Source of the DNA: Bacteroidales bacterium
GTDB lineage: Bacteria > Bacteroidota > Bacteroidia > Bacteroidales > WCHB1-69
Reading direction: 5' to 3'
DNA length: 64,000 bases
Assembly: GCA_017527945.1 (NCBI GenBank)
Contig: JAFXPL010000057.1
Location: 1 to 64,000 of the forward strand
The position numbers were made by a program, and so were the translations under genes. This document shows positions 48,757 to 59,500 of this stretch, one piece after another (within the stretch, counting starts at the first letter, position 1; every line of letters starts with the position of its first letter). Under the pieces are notes generated by a model. That model made no database searches, was not told the DNA's origin, and was given only the letters and a program-made list of their open reading frames with translations.

Positions 48757-51399
48757 TCACCTCACCCCTTCCAACAGCAAATCCCCCAAACCGATATGGT
48801 AGCCCTCGGAGACGAAGAGGATGTTGCCGTCCAAGTCTATAATCAGGCAGACCGGGCGTTCGCCAGTGGTGTGCGGCAGCGATCCGTCGTGCACGGCGTT
48901 CTTCAGGGCCGCCTGCACCGCCTCGCTCACAACACCGACCTTCGAGGAAAGCACTTCCACGTTGGCGGGCTGGTTCTTCTCCTTCTTCCAGTTGGCGTTG
49001 TTGGCCAACAGCAGCACCTTGCCGCCCCAAGCCTCGTAAGCGGCTTTCTTCGCCGCCAACTCCTTGGCCAGATGATTGGTCGGCTCCGTGCCGGGTGCCA
49101 CCAAGCAGAGAATCATCTTGTCCTTGCCGGATTGCTCAAGAAGTTCCGACAACGACTTGCCGTTCAACGTGTTGACTTTCATATCCAAACGACCATACGT
49201 GTTATTGCGCGGGGTCAGTTCCGGAATCTTGATGGTGTATTCGTCCGACTTTTTCAGCGTGAAGAAATGCAGTTCCGACAGCACTTCGCCGTCGCTGTAG
49301 CGGTTGCCGGTGGAGAGGCAGTATTTGCCAGGAGGGAGGTTGAGGACAATGTCACGCGCCTCCACGCGCGGGTCACCCTCGAAGTCGTAAGAGACATACT
49401 CGCCGTTCTCGAAACGCTGCAGTGTGTAATGGATGTAATAGGTGTAGCCCTTCGGGTTATGCAAAGTCAGCGTGGCCAGTTCCTCGTTCGGGGTAACCGT
49501 CTTTTCTTCAAACGTAACTTCTTGCCAGTCATTGTTTTGCCAAGCATAGATTTTGTTAGAGGCATTGTCCAAATAGCACGGAATGAACAAGCTGCGGCAG
49601 GCGGCCACGAAGAAGATGTCGCGGGAGTGTGCGTCGGCGCGACGGGTCTTGAACACACCCATCGGACTGATCGGACAGTTGTAGTAGTTGCAAAGCGGAT
49701 CGATGGTGATGTTACGTTTTGTCCAGTCTGTCAGCTGGTTAACAGACGGGGTGGTATTACCGGAAAAGACATTCCGGAACGCCTCGCGCAGACTGCTGCG
49801 CCAGTCGCGGATCAGCTCGTTGGAGATGCGGGCGGGCAACACACCCTTTACGAAGACCTCTAACGGGCAGTTGGCTTTCTTGTCGTAGCTGACCAACTGG
49901 CTTTCCAACGTTTCCGCCTTGGTATCGCGCAAATCTTTGTCCGCCAACGCATTGACAAATTCTTTCAGATAAAGTCCATCCACCTTTTTACTGTGGTTTT
50001 GGAGGAATTTAATGATTTCGGCATGGTTGCCCTCGCTGCGGTGAATTACGTCGTAGAACTCGTCTGCAGTGAAATATTCATTCTTGTACTTGGCCGTTTG
50101 CGCCTTTGTGGGGAAAGTCTTGCGATAGGCCTCGCGCATCTTGTCCTCCTTGGCCATCCGCTTCTCGCAGGCCAACTGAGCCGTGGCGCTCACATTGTTG
50201 TTCAGCGGCTTGCCCACCGGCGGAACCATATCGAACCGCTGAATCAAATTGCCGGCAGAAGACATCCACGGATTCGGGCCTTTATCGCTCAGAATCAGCA
50301 CTAAATGATTCTGTTTTCGCAAGTCAAGCTGGGCGTAAGCATAGTCGTCGCCCTGTTTCGCCCAAATCAACAAATCGCCGAGACCGGTGTTGAGCTGTGC
50401 GCGACCGTTCTCGTCAGTTTTCACCTCGGCAAGGGTGTAGTATTCGGCGTAGTTGTAGAGTTTGAAGCAGACGGAGGCGTTTTTGGCGGGTAGATGCCGT
50501 TTGTCATAGACGGTGACGTAGGCCGTGGCGGTGTCGGCGTAGTTGGAGAGCAGGTTGATGCAGGAGTAGTAAGGCGTGCGCTTGTTGACCTCCTCGGGAC
50601 CCTCGTAGCGGCCGAAGACGTTGGTGTGCACCATCATCGTGCGCGTGGAGACGTTGGCGAACCAGCCCATGTTGAGGGCGGGCGCGGGCTCGCAGGCGCC
50701 GAGGAAGTACCACTTGCCATCGATCCAGGCCTCCACCCAGGCGTGGTTGTCGTCGCAGTGCGCCCAACGCGGGGTGTAGCACTGCCGGGCGGGGATGCCC
50801 ACGGCGCGGAGGGCCGTCACCGTGAGGGTGCTCTCCTCGCCGCAACGCCCGTGCGAAGTCTTCAGCGTAGCCAACGGTCCCGACGTTCTCGCGTCAGCAG
50901 GCTGATAATCAACATATTCGTGACACCAATGGTTCACTTCCAAGGCGGCATCGTACATGCTCATGTTCTGGATGCGCTTCTTCAGTTGATGGAAGATATA
51001 CGACCGCGCGGTGTCGAGGTTCTCGTTGTTCACGCGATAGACGACCACGAAATGGCGGAAGATGTCGTCGGGGATGGTCTTACCCCAGGAGAAGGTCTTC
51101 CGCGCCTCCATGGCCGTGGCCACCTGCTGCTCGAAGAAACTGAAGTCATAGTCGGCGAGATCGCTCTGCGGCATGTAGGCATATAGGAACATAAGGTATT
51201 GCGCCATGTTCCGGGAGTCGTTGGCGGACTTCAGGTTGTACATGCCGATCTGGTCGCGAACCTCCTGAGAGATGTCGCTGCGGTTCAAGTAGTCCTGGCG
51301 AACGGCCTTCCAGTAGTCGTTCTGCGCAACGGAAAAACATGGTAAAAAACTCATTACCAATAAGTTGACAATAAAAGACAGAATTGTTACACGCTTCAT
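48757..51399 (-). CDS. Secreted transglutaminase-like protein with thioredoxin-like C-terminus
   Basis: 880 residues from ATG 51399 with a Sec signal (FIVNLLVMSFLPCFSVAQND). The transglutaminase core has the Cys-His-Asp set: TSHGRCGEESTLTVTALRAV, CDDNHAWVEAWIDGKWYFLG. A second, degenerate transglutaminase-like unit appears near residues 600-680. The last ~120 residues (KDKMILCLVAPGTEPTNHLA; VCLIIDLDGNILFV) resemble a thioredoxin-like fold without a CxxC motif. Similar large proteins in Bacteroidota are of unknown substrate. An Ig-like carbohydrate- or protein-binding middle is likely. It has its own promoter. Confidence 0.8.
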   Translation of the reverse strand: MKRVTILSFIVNLLVMSFLPCFSVAQNDYWKAVRQDYLNRSDISQEVRDQIGMYNLKSANDSRNMAQYLMFLYAYMPQSDLADYDFSFFEQQVATAMEARKTFSWGKTIPDDIFRHFVVVYRVNNENLDTARSYIFHQLKKRIQNMSMYDAALEVNHWCHEYVDYQPADARTSGPLATLKTSHGRCGEESTLTVTALRAVGIPARQCYTPRWAHCDDNHAWVEAWIDGKWYFLGACEPAPALNMGWFANVSTRTMMVHTNVFGRYEGPEEVNKRTPYYSCINLLSNYADTATAYVTVYDKRHLPAKNASVCFKLYNYAEYYTLAEVKTDENGRAQLNTGLGDLLIWAKQGDDYAYAQLDLRKQNHLVLILSDKGPNPWMSSAGNLIQRFDMVPPVGKPLNNNVSATAQLACEKRMAKEDKMREAYRKTFPTKAQTAKYKNEYFTADEFYDVIHRSEGNHAEIIKFLQNHSKKVDGLYLKEFVNALADKDLRDTKAETLESQLVSYDKKANCPLEVFVKGVLPARISNELIRDWRSSLREAFRNVFSGNTTPSVNQLTDWTKRNITIDPLCNYYNCPISPMGVFKTRRADAHSRDIFFVAACRSLFIPCYLDNASNKIYAWQNNDWQEVTFEEKTVTPNEELATLTLHNPKGYTYYIHYTLQRFENGEYVSYDFEGDPRVEARDIVLNLPPGKYCLSTGNRYSDGEVLSELHFFTLKKSDEYTIKIPELTPRNNTYGRLDMKVNTLNGKSLSELLEQSGKDKMILCLVAPGTEPTNHLAKELAAKKAAYEAWGGKVLLLANNANWKKEKNQPANVEVLSSKVGVVSEAVQAALKNAVHDGSLPHTTGERPVCLIIDLDGNILFVSEGYHIGLGDLLLEGVR

Positions 51400-51430
51400 A
51401 TTCCAATATTTAATGTATAAAAGACGAGTG

Positions 51431-51438
51431 CAAAAATA
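51431..51438 (-). promoter_or_regulatory. -7 promoter element of the transglutaminase-like gene
   Basis: Minus-strand TATTTTTG followed by CACTC, 32 bp before the ATG. Confidence 0.65.
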
Positions 51439-51507
51439 CACTTTTTTGGATTGCGTTGCGCCAGATACAAATAACCAGGGCTACTTTTCACCATTCACAA
51501 AAAAATG

Positions 51508-51515
51508 TATCTTTG
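51508..51515 (+). promoter_or_regulatory. -7 promoter element of the T9SS cargo gene
   Basis: TATCTTTG followed by CAGCC, 50 bp before the ATG at 51565. Confidence 0.7.
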
Positions 51516-51564
51516 CAGCCGATAAATTTTAACAGGTAATTCTTAAAATTAAAACGTATTAAAT

Positions 51565-53253
51565 ATGAAAAGAGCAAGTTTACTTTTGTTATCCATTCTG
51601 CTCGCTTTCTGCGGGCTGAACGCGCAAACCGTCGTCCTGAGCGAGGACTTCTCCGCCATCACGGACAGCAGCGGTTACACTATCACCAACAATCTGGACC
51701 AATACACGCAGACGCCGGGCTGGACGGGTGACTGGGTCTATCCGAGCAACGGCAAGGTGAAACTCGGCAAGGCGGCCGAAGCGGGCTACATCCAGACCCC
51801 GGCCCTCGACCTCTCCGCCAACAACGGCCAGTTCACCGTCACGTTCGACGCGAAGGCCTGGAGCGGCGACGCCACCCGCCTCTTCGTGGAGGTGAACGGG
51901 GTCCCCTACACCGTGGAAGGGCTCAGCACTTCGGCCTTCCAGACCTTCAGCGTGCCGTTCAGCGGCGGCACTAACGCCACCACCATCAAGTTCCAGGGCT
52001 TCCAGGACAGCCGCGGCCGCTTCTTCCTTGACAACGTGGTCGTCACCTCCCAGGAACTCGGCCCCGACACCATCGGACCGATCGTGGCCAACGTGGTCCC
52101 CTCCGAGAACTCCCTGCTGGTGAACTTCAACGAGGCCCTTGACCAAACCACGGCCCAGAACAACGGCAACTATGCGCTCAACAACGGCATTTCCGTCACC
52201 GCCGCCACGTTGAACGGCAGTGCGGTCACCCTCACCGTCTCCCCCGCCCTCACCGAAGGCAACGACTACACCCTGATTGTCAACAATGTGGCTGATGCCT
52301 CCGGCAACGTGATGGCCCCCGACACCATCACCTTCACCTACGGCGTCGCCTCCGAGTTCCAGGTGGCCAACATCGCCGAACTGCGCAGCAAGCTGGACTT
52401 CACGGATGTGACGGTCAACCATGCCGACAATGTCGAGTACAAGCTCACTGGCGAGGTGATTGTCACCGCCATCGCCTCTTACAACAACCAGAAGGTGCTG
52501 CAAGACGGTACCGGCGCCATCCTCGTTTTCGACCCGAGCAACACCCTCGGGAGCCTCGAAGTCGGCGACAAAATCAAAGATCTCTACGGCACCCTGACCA
52601 ACTACTACGGTTTCCTGGAGTTCAAGCCCACGCAGCCTTACGGTTCCCAAACCGGCTACTACGAGGATGTCACCCCGTTGACCATCACCCTGGCCCAGCT
52701 GAACGATCCTGAATTCATGATTCAGCACCAGGCCGAGCTGATCCAGCTCAACAACGTGACGTTCACCTCCACGGGTTCCTTCACCGTGCTCAACACCTAC
52801 GGGATCTCCCAGAACGGCGTCACCGCGAATGCCGTGTTCCCCTACTTCCAGGATGCCAACACCATCGGCGCCGACATCCCCACGGGCACCGTCAACATCA
52901 CCGGCTTCAACTTCGCCACCAGCAAGATCGGCAGTAACTACCTCGACTACCGCTACTATATCGTGCCCCGCAGCATGAACGACTTCGGCACCGGCATCCC
53001 GCAATACCTGACGGAGAATGACCTCGTGATTTACCCGAACCCCGTCGGCGACCAGCTCACCGTGACCCTGCGTTCCAACGTCTTCGAGGTCTCCAGCATG
53101 GAGGTCTATGACCTTAACGGCAAGCTCATCCGCACGGCCTCCGTCAGCGGCAACCACATCACGATGAACACCAACAGCCTCGCTGCCGGCCAGTACTTCC
53201 TGCGCCTGAGCGACGGCAAGAACAGCGTGACCACGAAGTTCGTGAAAAAATAG
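51565..53253 (+). CDS. T9SS-secreted protein with DUF5689-like and Ig-like domains
   Basis: 562 residues with a Sec signal (LLLLSILLAFCGLNAQ). A jelly-roll-like N-terminal segment is followed by an SbsA Ig-like domain (VVPSENSLLVNFNEALDQTT). A DUF5689-like unit comes next (YKLTGEVIVTAIASYNNQKV, then LQDGTGAILVFD). The C-terminal ~75 residues (IYPNPVGDQLTVTLRSNVFE; SLAAGQYFLRLSDGKNSVTT, then KFVKK) are a type A T9SS sorting domain, removed on export to the surface. The substrate or ligand is unknown. An intrinsic terminator follows at 53288-53323. Confidence 0.85.
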   Translation: MKRASLLLLSILLAFCGLNAQTVVLSEDFSAITDSSGYTITNNLDQYTQTPGWTGDWVYPSNGKVKLGKAAEAGYIQTPALDLSANNGQFTVTFDAKAWSGDATRLFVEVNGVPYTVEGLSTSAFQTFSVPFSGGTNATTIKFQGFQDSRGRFFLDNVVVTSQELGPDTIGPIVANVVPSENSLLVNFNEALDQTTAQNNGNYALNNGISVTAATLNGSAVTLTVSPALTEGNDYTLIVNNVADASGNVMAPDTITFTYGVASEFQVANIAELRSKLDFTDVTVNHADNVEYKLTGEVIVTAIASYNNQKVLQDGTGAILVFDPSNTLGSLEVGDKIKDLYGTLTNYYGFLEFKPTQPYGSQTGYYEDVTPLTITLAQLNDPEFMIQHQAELIQLNNVTFTSTGSFTVLNTYGISQNGVTANAVFPYFQDANTIGADIPTGTVNITGFNFATSKIGSNYLDYRYYIVPRSMNDFGTGIPQYLTENDLVIYPNPVGDQLTVTLRSNVFEVSSMEVYDLNGKLIRTASVSGNHITMNTNSLAAGQYFLRLSDGKNSVTTKFVKK

Positions 53254-53287
53254 GTCTTGCCACCTGAATTCTGCAACCTGAATCCAC

Positions 53288-53323
53288 AGACGGCGTGCAT
53301 CCACATGCATGCCGTCTTTTTTT
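53288..53323 (+). terminator. Intrinsic terminator of the T9SS cargo gene
   Basis: The stem AGACGGC...GCCGTCT (extended by inner TGCAT/ATGCA pairing) is followed by seven T residues, 35 bp after the stop. Confidence 0.8.
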
Positions 53324-53334
53324 ATTAAATTGTG

Positions 53335-53342
53335 TATTTTTG
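53335..53342 (+). promoter_or_regulatory. -7 promoter element of the GH78 gene
   Basis: TATTTTTG followed by CCGTG, 27 bp before the ATG at 53369 and just after the upstream terminator. It rejects the earlier in-frame start at 53309. Confidence 0.7.
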
Positions 53343-53368
53343 CCGTGTCCTTTAAAATCGAAATCAGT

Positions 53369-56149
53369 ATGCCGAAAAACACCATACTCCTTACCCTCAT
53401 GGCCACAATGCTGACCGTCGGCGCGGCCTTCGCGCAACGCACTGACGACATCCAAATCGAAAGCGCCACTGTGGAGATGCAGGACGGTTCCCAGCCCCTT
53501 GCCACCGCCATTCCCCGCTTCAGTTGGAGATACAACGCCGACACCCTGCTCCGGAACGTGCAGCAGACCTCCTACCGCATCATCGTGAGCTCCACCGAAG
53601 AGAATGCCCGCAACGGCATCGGCGACCTCTGGGATTCCAAAGCCGTCATTTCCGACCAGATGCTCTACATCCCCTACGAGGGGCAGCCGCTCAACAGCCG
53701 TGACAAGGCCTACTGGAAAGTCATCGCTTTCGTCAAACACGACGGTCAGGAGAGGAACGGGCCTCCGCACGACAACGGGACCCAGACCATAGTGGAGGTA
53801 TTGGAAAGTCCTGTCAAATCTTTCGAAATCAGCCTTTTAAACCCGAATGATTGGGTGGCATCGTGGATCGGCCACGAGTTCGACGACGACAGCTTGGTGC
53901 TGAAGACCCGCATCGCGGCGCGCTACCTGCGCAAGGAGTTCCAACTGCGCGATGACATCCGCGAGGCGCGGCTCTACATCTGCGGTCTCGGACAGTACTG
54001 CGCCTACCTCAACGGCGTGGAGGTCGCGCCCGAAGAGATCCTCAAGCCGGCCCTCTCCGACTACAACAAACGCGCCTATTTCAATGCCTACGACGTGACG
54101 GACTTCCTGCGAAAAGGCAACAACGCCATCGGGGTGACGCTCGCGGGCGGCCGCTTCTTCGGGATGCGCTACAACCGGGGCGAGAACGAATGGGGCGGCA
54201 TCAGCCACGCGACCCTCTACGGCCGCCCGCGCCTGATCGCGCAGTTGGAGGTGACCTACGCCGACGGCACCACCGAGCGCATCACCAGCAACAGCAGCTG
54301 GAAAATCACCAACCAGGGACCCATCCGCACCGCCAACGAGTTCGACGGCGAGACTTTCGACATGCGCCGCGACCTCGGCGACTGGACCCGTCCCGGCTAC
54401 GACGACTCCCAGTGGCTGAATACCTTCAACGTCTATCCCCCCGAGGGAAAACTAATGCCGCAGTCCAACCCCAACATCGCCGTGCAGGACCGCGTGCGCC
54501 CCGTCGCCCTGTTCCGGAAAGGCGGCAAATGGTACTTGGACATGGGCCAGAACATGGTCGGCTACCTGCAGCTCTCCATGCGGGGGCTGCGCGACGGCGA
54601 CACCGTGACCCTGCGCTTCGCCGAAACCCTCAACCCCGACAGCACCCTTTACACCGCGAACCTGCGCGATGCCGATGTCATCGACCACTTCATCGCCTCC
54701 TCGTCCGCCGAGGCGCGAGGTTCCGAAATCCTGCGGTGGCACCCGACCTTCGTCTATCACGGGTTCCGCTACGTGGAGATCAGCGGGCTGCGGGAAACGC
54801 CGGAACTGGCTGATTTCCAAGGAATGGTGCTCTACGACAAGATGGCCGTCACCGGCGCGTTCGAGACCTCCGACGAGGTGCTCAACGCTGTCTATCGCAA
54901 TGCCTTCTGGGGCATCCGGGGCAACTACCGTTCGATGCCCACCGACTGCCCGCAGCGCGACGAGCGCATGGGCTGGACCGGCGACCGCACCACGGGAGCC
55001 TACGGCGAATCCTACCTTTTCGACAACCACCGGCTCTATGCCAAGTGGCTCATTGACGGGGAGGACAGCCAGTGGCCGAGCGGCATGCTCTCGGACGTGT
55101 GGCCCAACTACTGGCGGCGCTACACCGACAACCTGACCTGGCCGGGTGCCCTCGTCACCGTGGCCGACATGCTCTACACCCGTTTCGGCGACCTACAGCC
55201 CATCCAGCGGCACTACGAGGCCATGAAACGCTGGCTGGCCCACATCAAGCAGGGTTACATGGTGGATGGCATCCTCACTCGCGACTGCTACGGCGACTGG
55301 TGCATGCCGCCGGAGTCGCCCGAGCTCATCCACTCCAAGGACCCCGCTCGCATCACCCGCGCCGAAGCCATCTCCACGCCGTTCTACTGCTTCTTAGCGG
55401 ACAAGATGGCCCACTTTGCCGAACTCCTGGGCAAGACGGAGGACGTCGCCCTCTTCCGCGCCGACATCGCCTACGTCACCAAGGCCTACAACGACAAGTT
55501 CCTCGACCGCAAGACCGGCCGCTACGACAACAACACCGTCACGGCGAACATCCTGCCGTTGGCCTTCGGAATGGTTCCCAAAGAGTTGGAAGACAAGGTT
55601 TTCGCCAACATTGTCGAGAAGACGGAAAAGGAATGCGGCGGGCACGTCTCCACGGGGGTGATCGGCATCCAGCAGCTGATGCGCACGCTCACGGACCACG
55701 GGCGCGGCGACCTCGCGTTGAAGATTGCCGCCAACGACACCTACCCGAGCTGGGGCTACATGGCGCGCAACGGGGCCACCACCATCTGGGAGCTGTGGAA
55801 CGGCAACACCGCCGACCCCGCCATGAACTCCGGCAACCACGTGATGCTCCTCGGCGACCTCCTGCTTTGGGAGTACGAATACCTCGGCGGCATCCGCGCC
55901 TTGGAGCCCGGCTACCGGAAGATCACGCTCAAACCCACCTTCCTCGACGGCTTAGACTCCGTGCAATGCCGCTACAACTCCGTCTCCGGGGTAATCGCGA
56001 GCCACTGGAAACGCAACGGGAAGGTCATCGAATGGGAATTTTCCATCCCCGCAAATACCACTGCCGAAGTGTGGGTGCCCACCCGAAACGGCTACGAGGT
56101 GAGGACCTACGGCAGCGGACACTACAAGCTCCATTCCTCGCTGCGTTGA
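53369..56149 (+). CDS. Alpha-L-rhamnosidase (GH78)
   Basis: 926 residues from ATG 53369 with a Sec signal (ILLTLMATMLTVGAAFAQ). The N-terminal beta domains are present (ASWIGHEFDDDSLVLKTR; YICGLGQYCAYLNGVEVAPE). The catalytic (alpha/alpha)6 barrel has the GH78 motif PTDCPQRDERMGWTGDRT with the general acid region, and later WELWNGNTADPAMNSGNHVM. It removes terminal L-rhamnose from plant or bacterial glycans. No SusCD pair is adjacent, so this is not an obvious polysaccharide utilisation locus. The strong GC bias produces long antisense frames that are not genes. Confidence 0.9.
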   Translation: MPKNTILLTLMATMLTVGAAFAQRTDDIQIESATVEMQDGSQPLATAIPRFSWRYNADTLLRNVQQTSYRIIVSSTEENARNGIGDLWDSKAVISDQMLYIPYEGQPLNSRDKAYWKVIAFVKHDGQERNGPPHDNGTQTIVEVLESPVKSFEISLLNPNDWVASWIGHEFDDDSLVLKTRIAARYLRKEFQLRDDIREARLYICGLGQYCAYLNGVEVAPEEILKPALSDYNKRAYFNAYDVTDFLRKGNNAIGVTLAGGRFFGMRYNRGENEWGGISHATLYGRPRLIAQLEVTYADGTTERITSNSSWKITNQGPIRTANEFDGETFDMRRDLGDWTRPGYDDSQWLNTFNVYPPEGKLMPQSNPNIAVQDRVRPVALFRKGGKWYLDMGQNMVGYLQLSMRGLRDGDTVTLRFAETLNPDSTLYTANLRDADVIDHFIASSSAEARGSEILRWHPTFVYHGFRYVEISGLRETPELADFQGMVLYDKMAVTGAFETSDEVLNAVYRNAFWGIRGNYRSMPTDCPQRDERMGWTGDRTTGAYGESYLFDNHRLYAKWLIDGEDSQWPSGMLSDVWPNYWRRYTDNLTWPGALVTVADMLYTRFGDLQPIQRHYEAMKRWLAHIKQGYMVDGILTRDCYGDWCMPPESPELIHSKDPARITRAEAISTPFYCFLADKMAHFAELLGKTEDVALFRADIAYVTKAYNDKFLDRKTGRYDNNTVTANILPLAFGMVPKELEDKVFANIVEKTEKECGGHVSTGVIGIQQLMRTLTDHGRGDLALKIAANDTYPSWGYMARNGATTIWELWNGNTADPAMNSGNHVMLLGDLLLWEYEYLGGIRALEPGYRKITLKPTFLDGLDSVQCRYNSVSGVIASHWKRNGKVIEWEFSIPANTTAEVWVPTRNGYEVRTYGSGHYKLHSSLR

Positions 56150-56182
56150 CTTGGGATTCGTCCTCCTGGGTTCAGGCCAACA

Positions 56183-56322
56183 GTTCAAAGTTCAAAGCTC
56201 AAAGTTCAAAGTTCAAGGTTCAAAGAGCTAAGAACTAAGAGCTGAGAGCCAAGAGCCAAGAGCCAACAGCCAACAGCCAACAGCCAACAGCCAACAGCCA
56301 ACAGCCAACAGCCAACAGCCAA
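56183..56322. repeat. Heptamer tandem array, 20 units with stepwise drift
   Basis: In one unbroken 7-bp register the units run GTTCAAA (with GCTCAAA, GTTCAAG variants), then GAGCTAA, GAACTAA, GAGCTGA, then GAGCCAA three times, then CAGCCAA eight times. The stepwise change from one end to the other suggests local unit duplication and drift, as in short tandem repeated repetitive DNA of cyanobacteria. Confidence 0.8.
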
Positions 56323-56433
56323 AGTACAATTTTCAACTTTCAATTCACAATTTTCAATTCTCGATACCAATTTTCAGCTCCAAATCTTACACCATTCACG
56401 AAAACAAGTGTATAGAAAAAAGAGGGGGGAGAC

Positions 56434-56471
56434 TATTTTTGCATTTCGGTATAATATTTTTCCTATCTTTG
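56434..56471 (+). promoter_or_regulatory. Tandem -7 promoter elements of the large surface protein
   Basis: TATTTTTG (56434-56441) followed by CATTT and TATCTTTG (56464-56471) followed by CACCC lie 30 bp apart. Either could drive the gene from ATG 56553. Confidence 0.6.
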
Positions 56472-56552
56472 CACCCATTAATAAGTTAGCATATCTATTT
56501 ATATTAACTTATTGAATTTAAGTAGATTAGAGTAATTATAAATAAATACAGT

Positions 56553-59500
56553 ATGAAGAATAAAAAGTACATTTTCGCGATGTTTTTGACCATCGCCGCA
56601 GTCGTAGGGTTCGGGCTTTCCGGCAAAACCTACGTTGAAAATCCGAAAAACAGCATTTCCCAGAGCGAACCGCTTCAGCCCGACGCCAAGGAGGTGGACG
56701 CGGTAAACCTTCCCACAGACCGGGCGATTGCAGACACTTGGTACTTTCATTTAAGTGAAAGCGGCACCTTAACCATCCGTCTGCTGAACAGCCAGACTTC
56801 GGGCGGATTGACAAAAAACTACAACAGTGCAAGTGCGTGGGATGAAGTATGGTCTAAAAACGGCGAAAACATTCGCCCGTACGTCAAAAAAGTCGTGTTT
56901 GCGGCAAACAACAATGGTGTCAAATTCGATTTTGGCGGATATGACATCTCCTACATGTTCAGCGGATTCAACAACTTGGAAGAGATCGACTTCAGCGGCG
57001 TGAAAGAGGAAGGATCCTATGTGCGAAACGTCAGGGGCCTTTTCCAAAACTGCTCCAAACTGAAATCGGTGGACCTCAGCTGGATGAAGAGCAACAGCAA
57101 AACCTTTGACATGGTGGACATGTTCAACGGATGCTCCAGTTTGGACACGGTGATCCTCAACAATCCCGGCTTCGTGACAAGAGAAAGCACGTTAGATGGG
57201 TCTGAGCCCCCAACATCCGGAAGCGTTCAGATGCAACGCATGTTCCAAGGGTGTAGCAACCTGAAATACGTGGACATGTCGAACATCACCATCTACGGCC
57301 GATCCGATTGGACACAGGTACAGGGAATGTTCCGGGGCCTGCAGTCCCTTGAGGAGGTCCGCTTCGAGAACACCAAGTTCCCGAATGTCACCAATTTCAC
57401 GTCCATGTTCGAGAACTGCCCCAACCTCAAAAAGGCGACCTTCACCAACACCAACGGCGGGTCCATGGCCCCCAACGCCGTGTATATGACCAACATGTTC
57501 AAAGACTGCACCAGCCTCGACACGCTCGACCTCTCGGGCTTCGGCAAATTAGACTGGATTGTCAATATGGACGGGCTTGTGAAGAAATGCACGAGCCTTG
57601 TAATGCTCAACCTCGACAACCTCGACAACTCGCACATCGGCCCCACCAGCTACAACAACTATCACCCTAATGATGCCGCCATTACTGGATCCCCCGAATA
57701 CGGACGCGCCCTGGGGCTCGAGACCTGCACTTCCTTGAAGACCCTCTCGGCCCTGAACTCGAAGATCTGGATGTGCAAGAACAACCGCGGCCTTCCCGGC
57801 AGCGAATACTTCGATGCCTCTTCGGAAGGCAACATTTACTACTTCACCACGAAACAAATGGATCTTGCATCTGACCAAGGTTCAACAGTACGAATCGCGA
57901 CCAAGCGTGATTACATCGACCTCCTCACGGATAGGGACGCCACCAACAAGCCTACCATAGACCCTACCGGAGATCTGCCTGATATAGGGACCAACATCAA
58001 TATGAAATATGGAGACCTGAATACGAATGGCGCCGGTTTCCTTCCCCCTGGCAAATATACCATCACAACAGAGGACTGGGAATTGGACGAGACCGTTGTC
58101 CCTGAAGGGGAGAGTTTCTACAGAATCGCCTATTTGAGTGAAAGACCCTACACCGTGACCGGCGGTTGGGAGAATGGCAAAATTCAATATCAGATAGCTG
58201 ACGACAAAAAGCCAGCTAATTATGTGCAGCCAGCTGAACCAGAACTTCTTTTGATTGAATACAACAGCGAATATGCCGGAGGGCAAAACTATCAACTTAA
58301 CACCATACAAAAAAAATGGGATAATTCCGGCAACGAAGTAATCGATTTGTCATCCAGCCCATTAGTGTTCACTTACGAAAATGCAGCCATCGATGTCAAC
58401 GGCAAACTCCACAACGTCGCCATTAGCATAAAGAAAATCACGTTTAAGGATCTCAACAAGATTCCTCAAAACCCCAATCGAATCCACGACAACAATTATT
58501 ATTATGACGACAACTACGGTGGAGAATACTATCGCCCCATTGTGCGCGCCACCCAAGGGGACGGCCTTATGTTTTTGAACTATGCCCGTCAAGGAGATCC
58601 CATGGATGGCAGTTTATCAGACGAAAACAATATCCGAATCTTGACTGGCGGTTCTGGAACGGACATCGAGTTCACAGTATCCATTGTGGGTGCAAATGAA
58701 AACACCACCTTCATTTTTAACAGCAACGATTTGGATGTACCGGCCTCTCAAGATTGGGTTTACAACGACAATAATGATGCTTGTTTCGACAACCTGCCCA
58801 TCAGCAACGTAACTTATGGCATAAACGGCGAAAGTTTCGTATTGGGGAACGGTAACAACCTGGGAACCGTAACTTTTGCAGAACATACCGGATTAAAACT
58901 GGTGAACAACCATGTTATTTCCACCGGTTCCGACCCATCAACTTCGTGGTCGGAGTTTGCGGTGAAGGCAGACGCCACCGGCGCAGACTACACCTGGGTG
59001 AGCGGTGTCGGCTGCACCACCTACGCGCTGCGCGACACGAAGCCGCTGACTATCGGCAGCATCGCCCTCAAAACCGCCGCGCAAAAGGATTTCGACGGCG
59101 AACTCTCTGCCGGACAGTTCCAGTTCCAGTTAGTGGCGGACGGAGATCAACCCACCACGGTCGAAGGCCTCTCCCAAACCAAAACCAACGATGCTTCCGG
59201 CAAAGTGGTCTTCGACCCCATCGTCCTGGAAAAGGACGCCAACAACAATGGCATCGACAATCCGGGTCTCTATTACCCCGGCACCAACCCTACCAAGAAC
59301 ACCCACGGCGAAGGCCAGCACAACCAATTCACCTATACATTTAAAATAAAGGAAGTGGTTGACGCCTCGAATTCCGACATTCTTTATGACAATGCGGAGC
59401 ACACCGTGACCGTCAAGGTTCGCGGACCAGAAAATGACGAGGAGTTGGCGAAAGGCATCATGGCCGAGTTCTTCCTGGACGGCAGCGAGACGGCCTTTGA

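Larger units (their letters stand above)
56150..56552. other. Intergenic region with a 140-bp heptamer array and tandem promoters
   Basis: No gene is seen. The region holds the 20-unit heptamer array (56183-56322), a purine/AT-rich spacer and two -7 boxes (56434-56441, 56464-56471) for the large surface protein. Confidence 0.65.

Noticed and set aside
51589..53544. 651-residue antisense frame under the T9SS cargo gene
   Set aside because: It runs across a terminator and a promoter of the sense genes and is a codon-bias shadow.
55072..56238. 388-residue plus-strand frame in the rhamnosidase gene
   Set aside because: It is out of frame with the conserved GH78 sequence and rich in Arg/His/Pro, typical of a shifted GC-rich frame.
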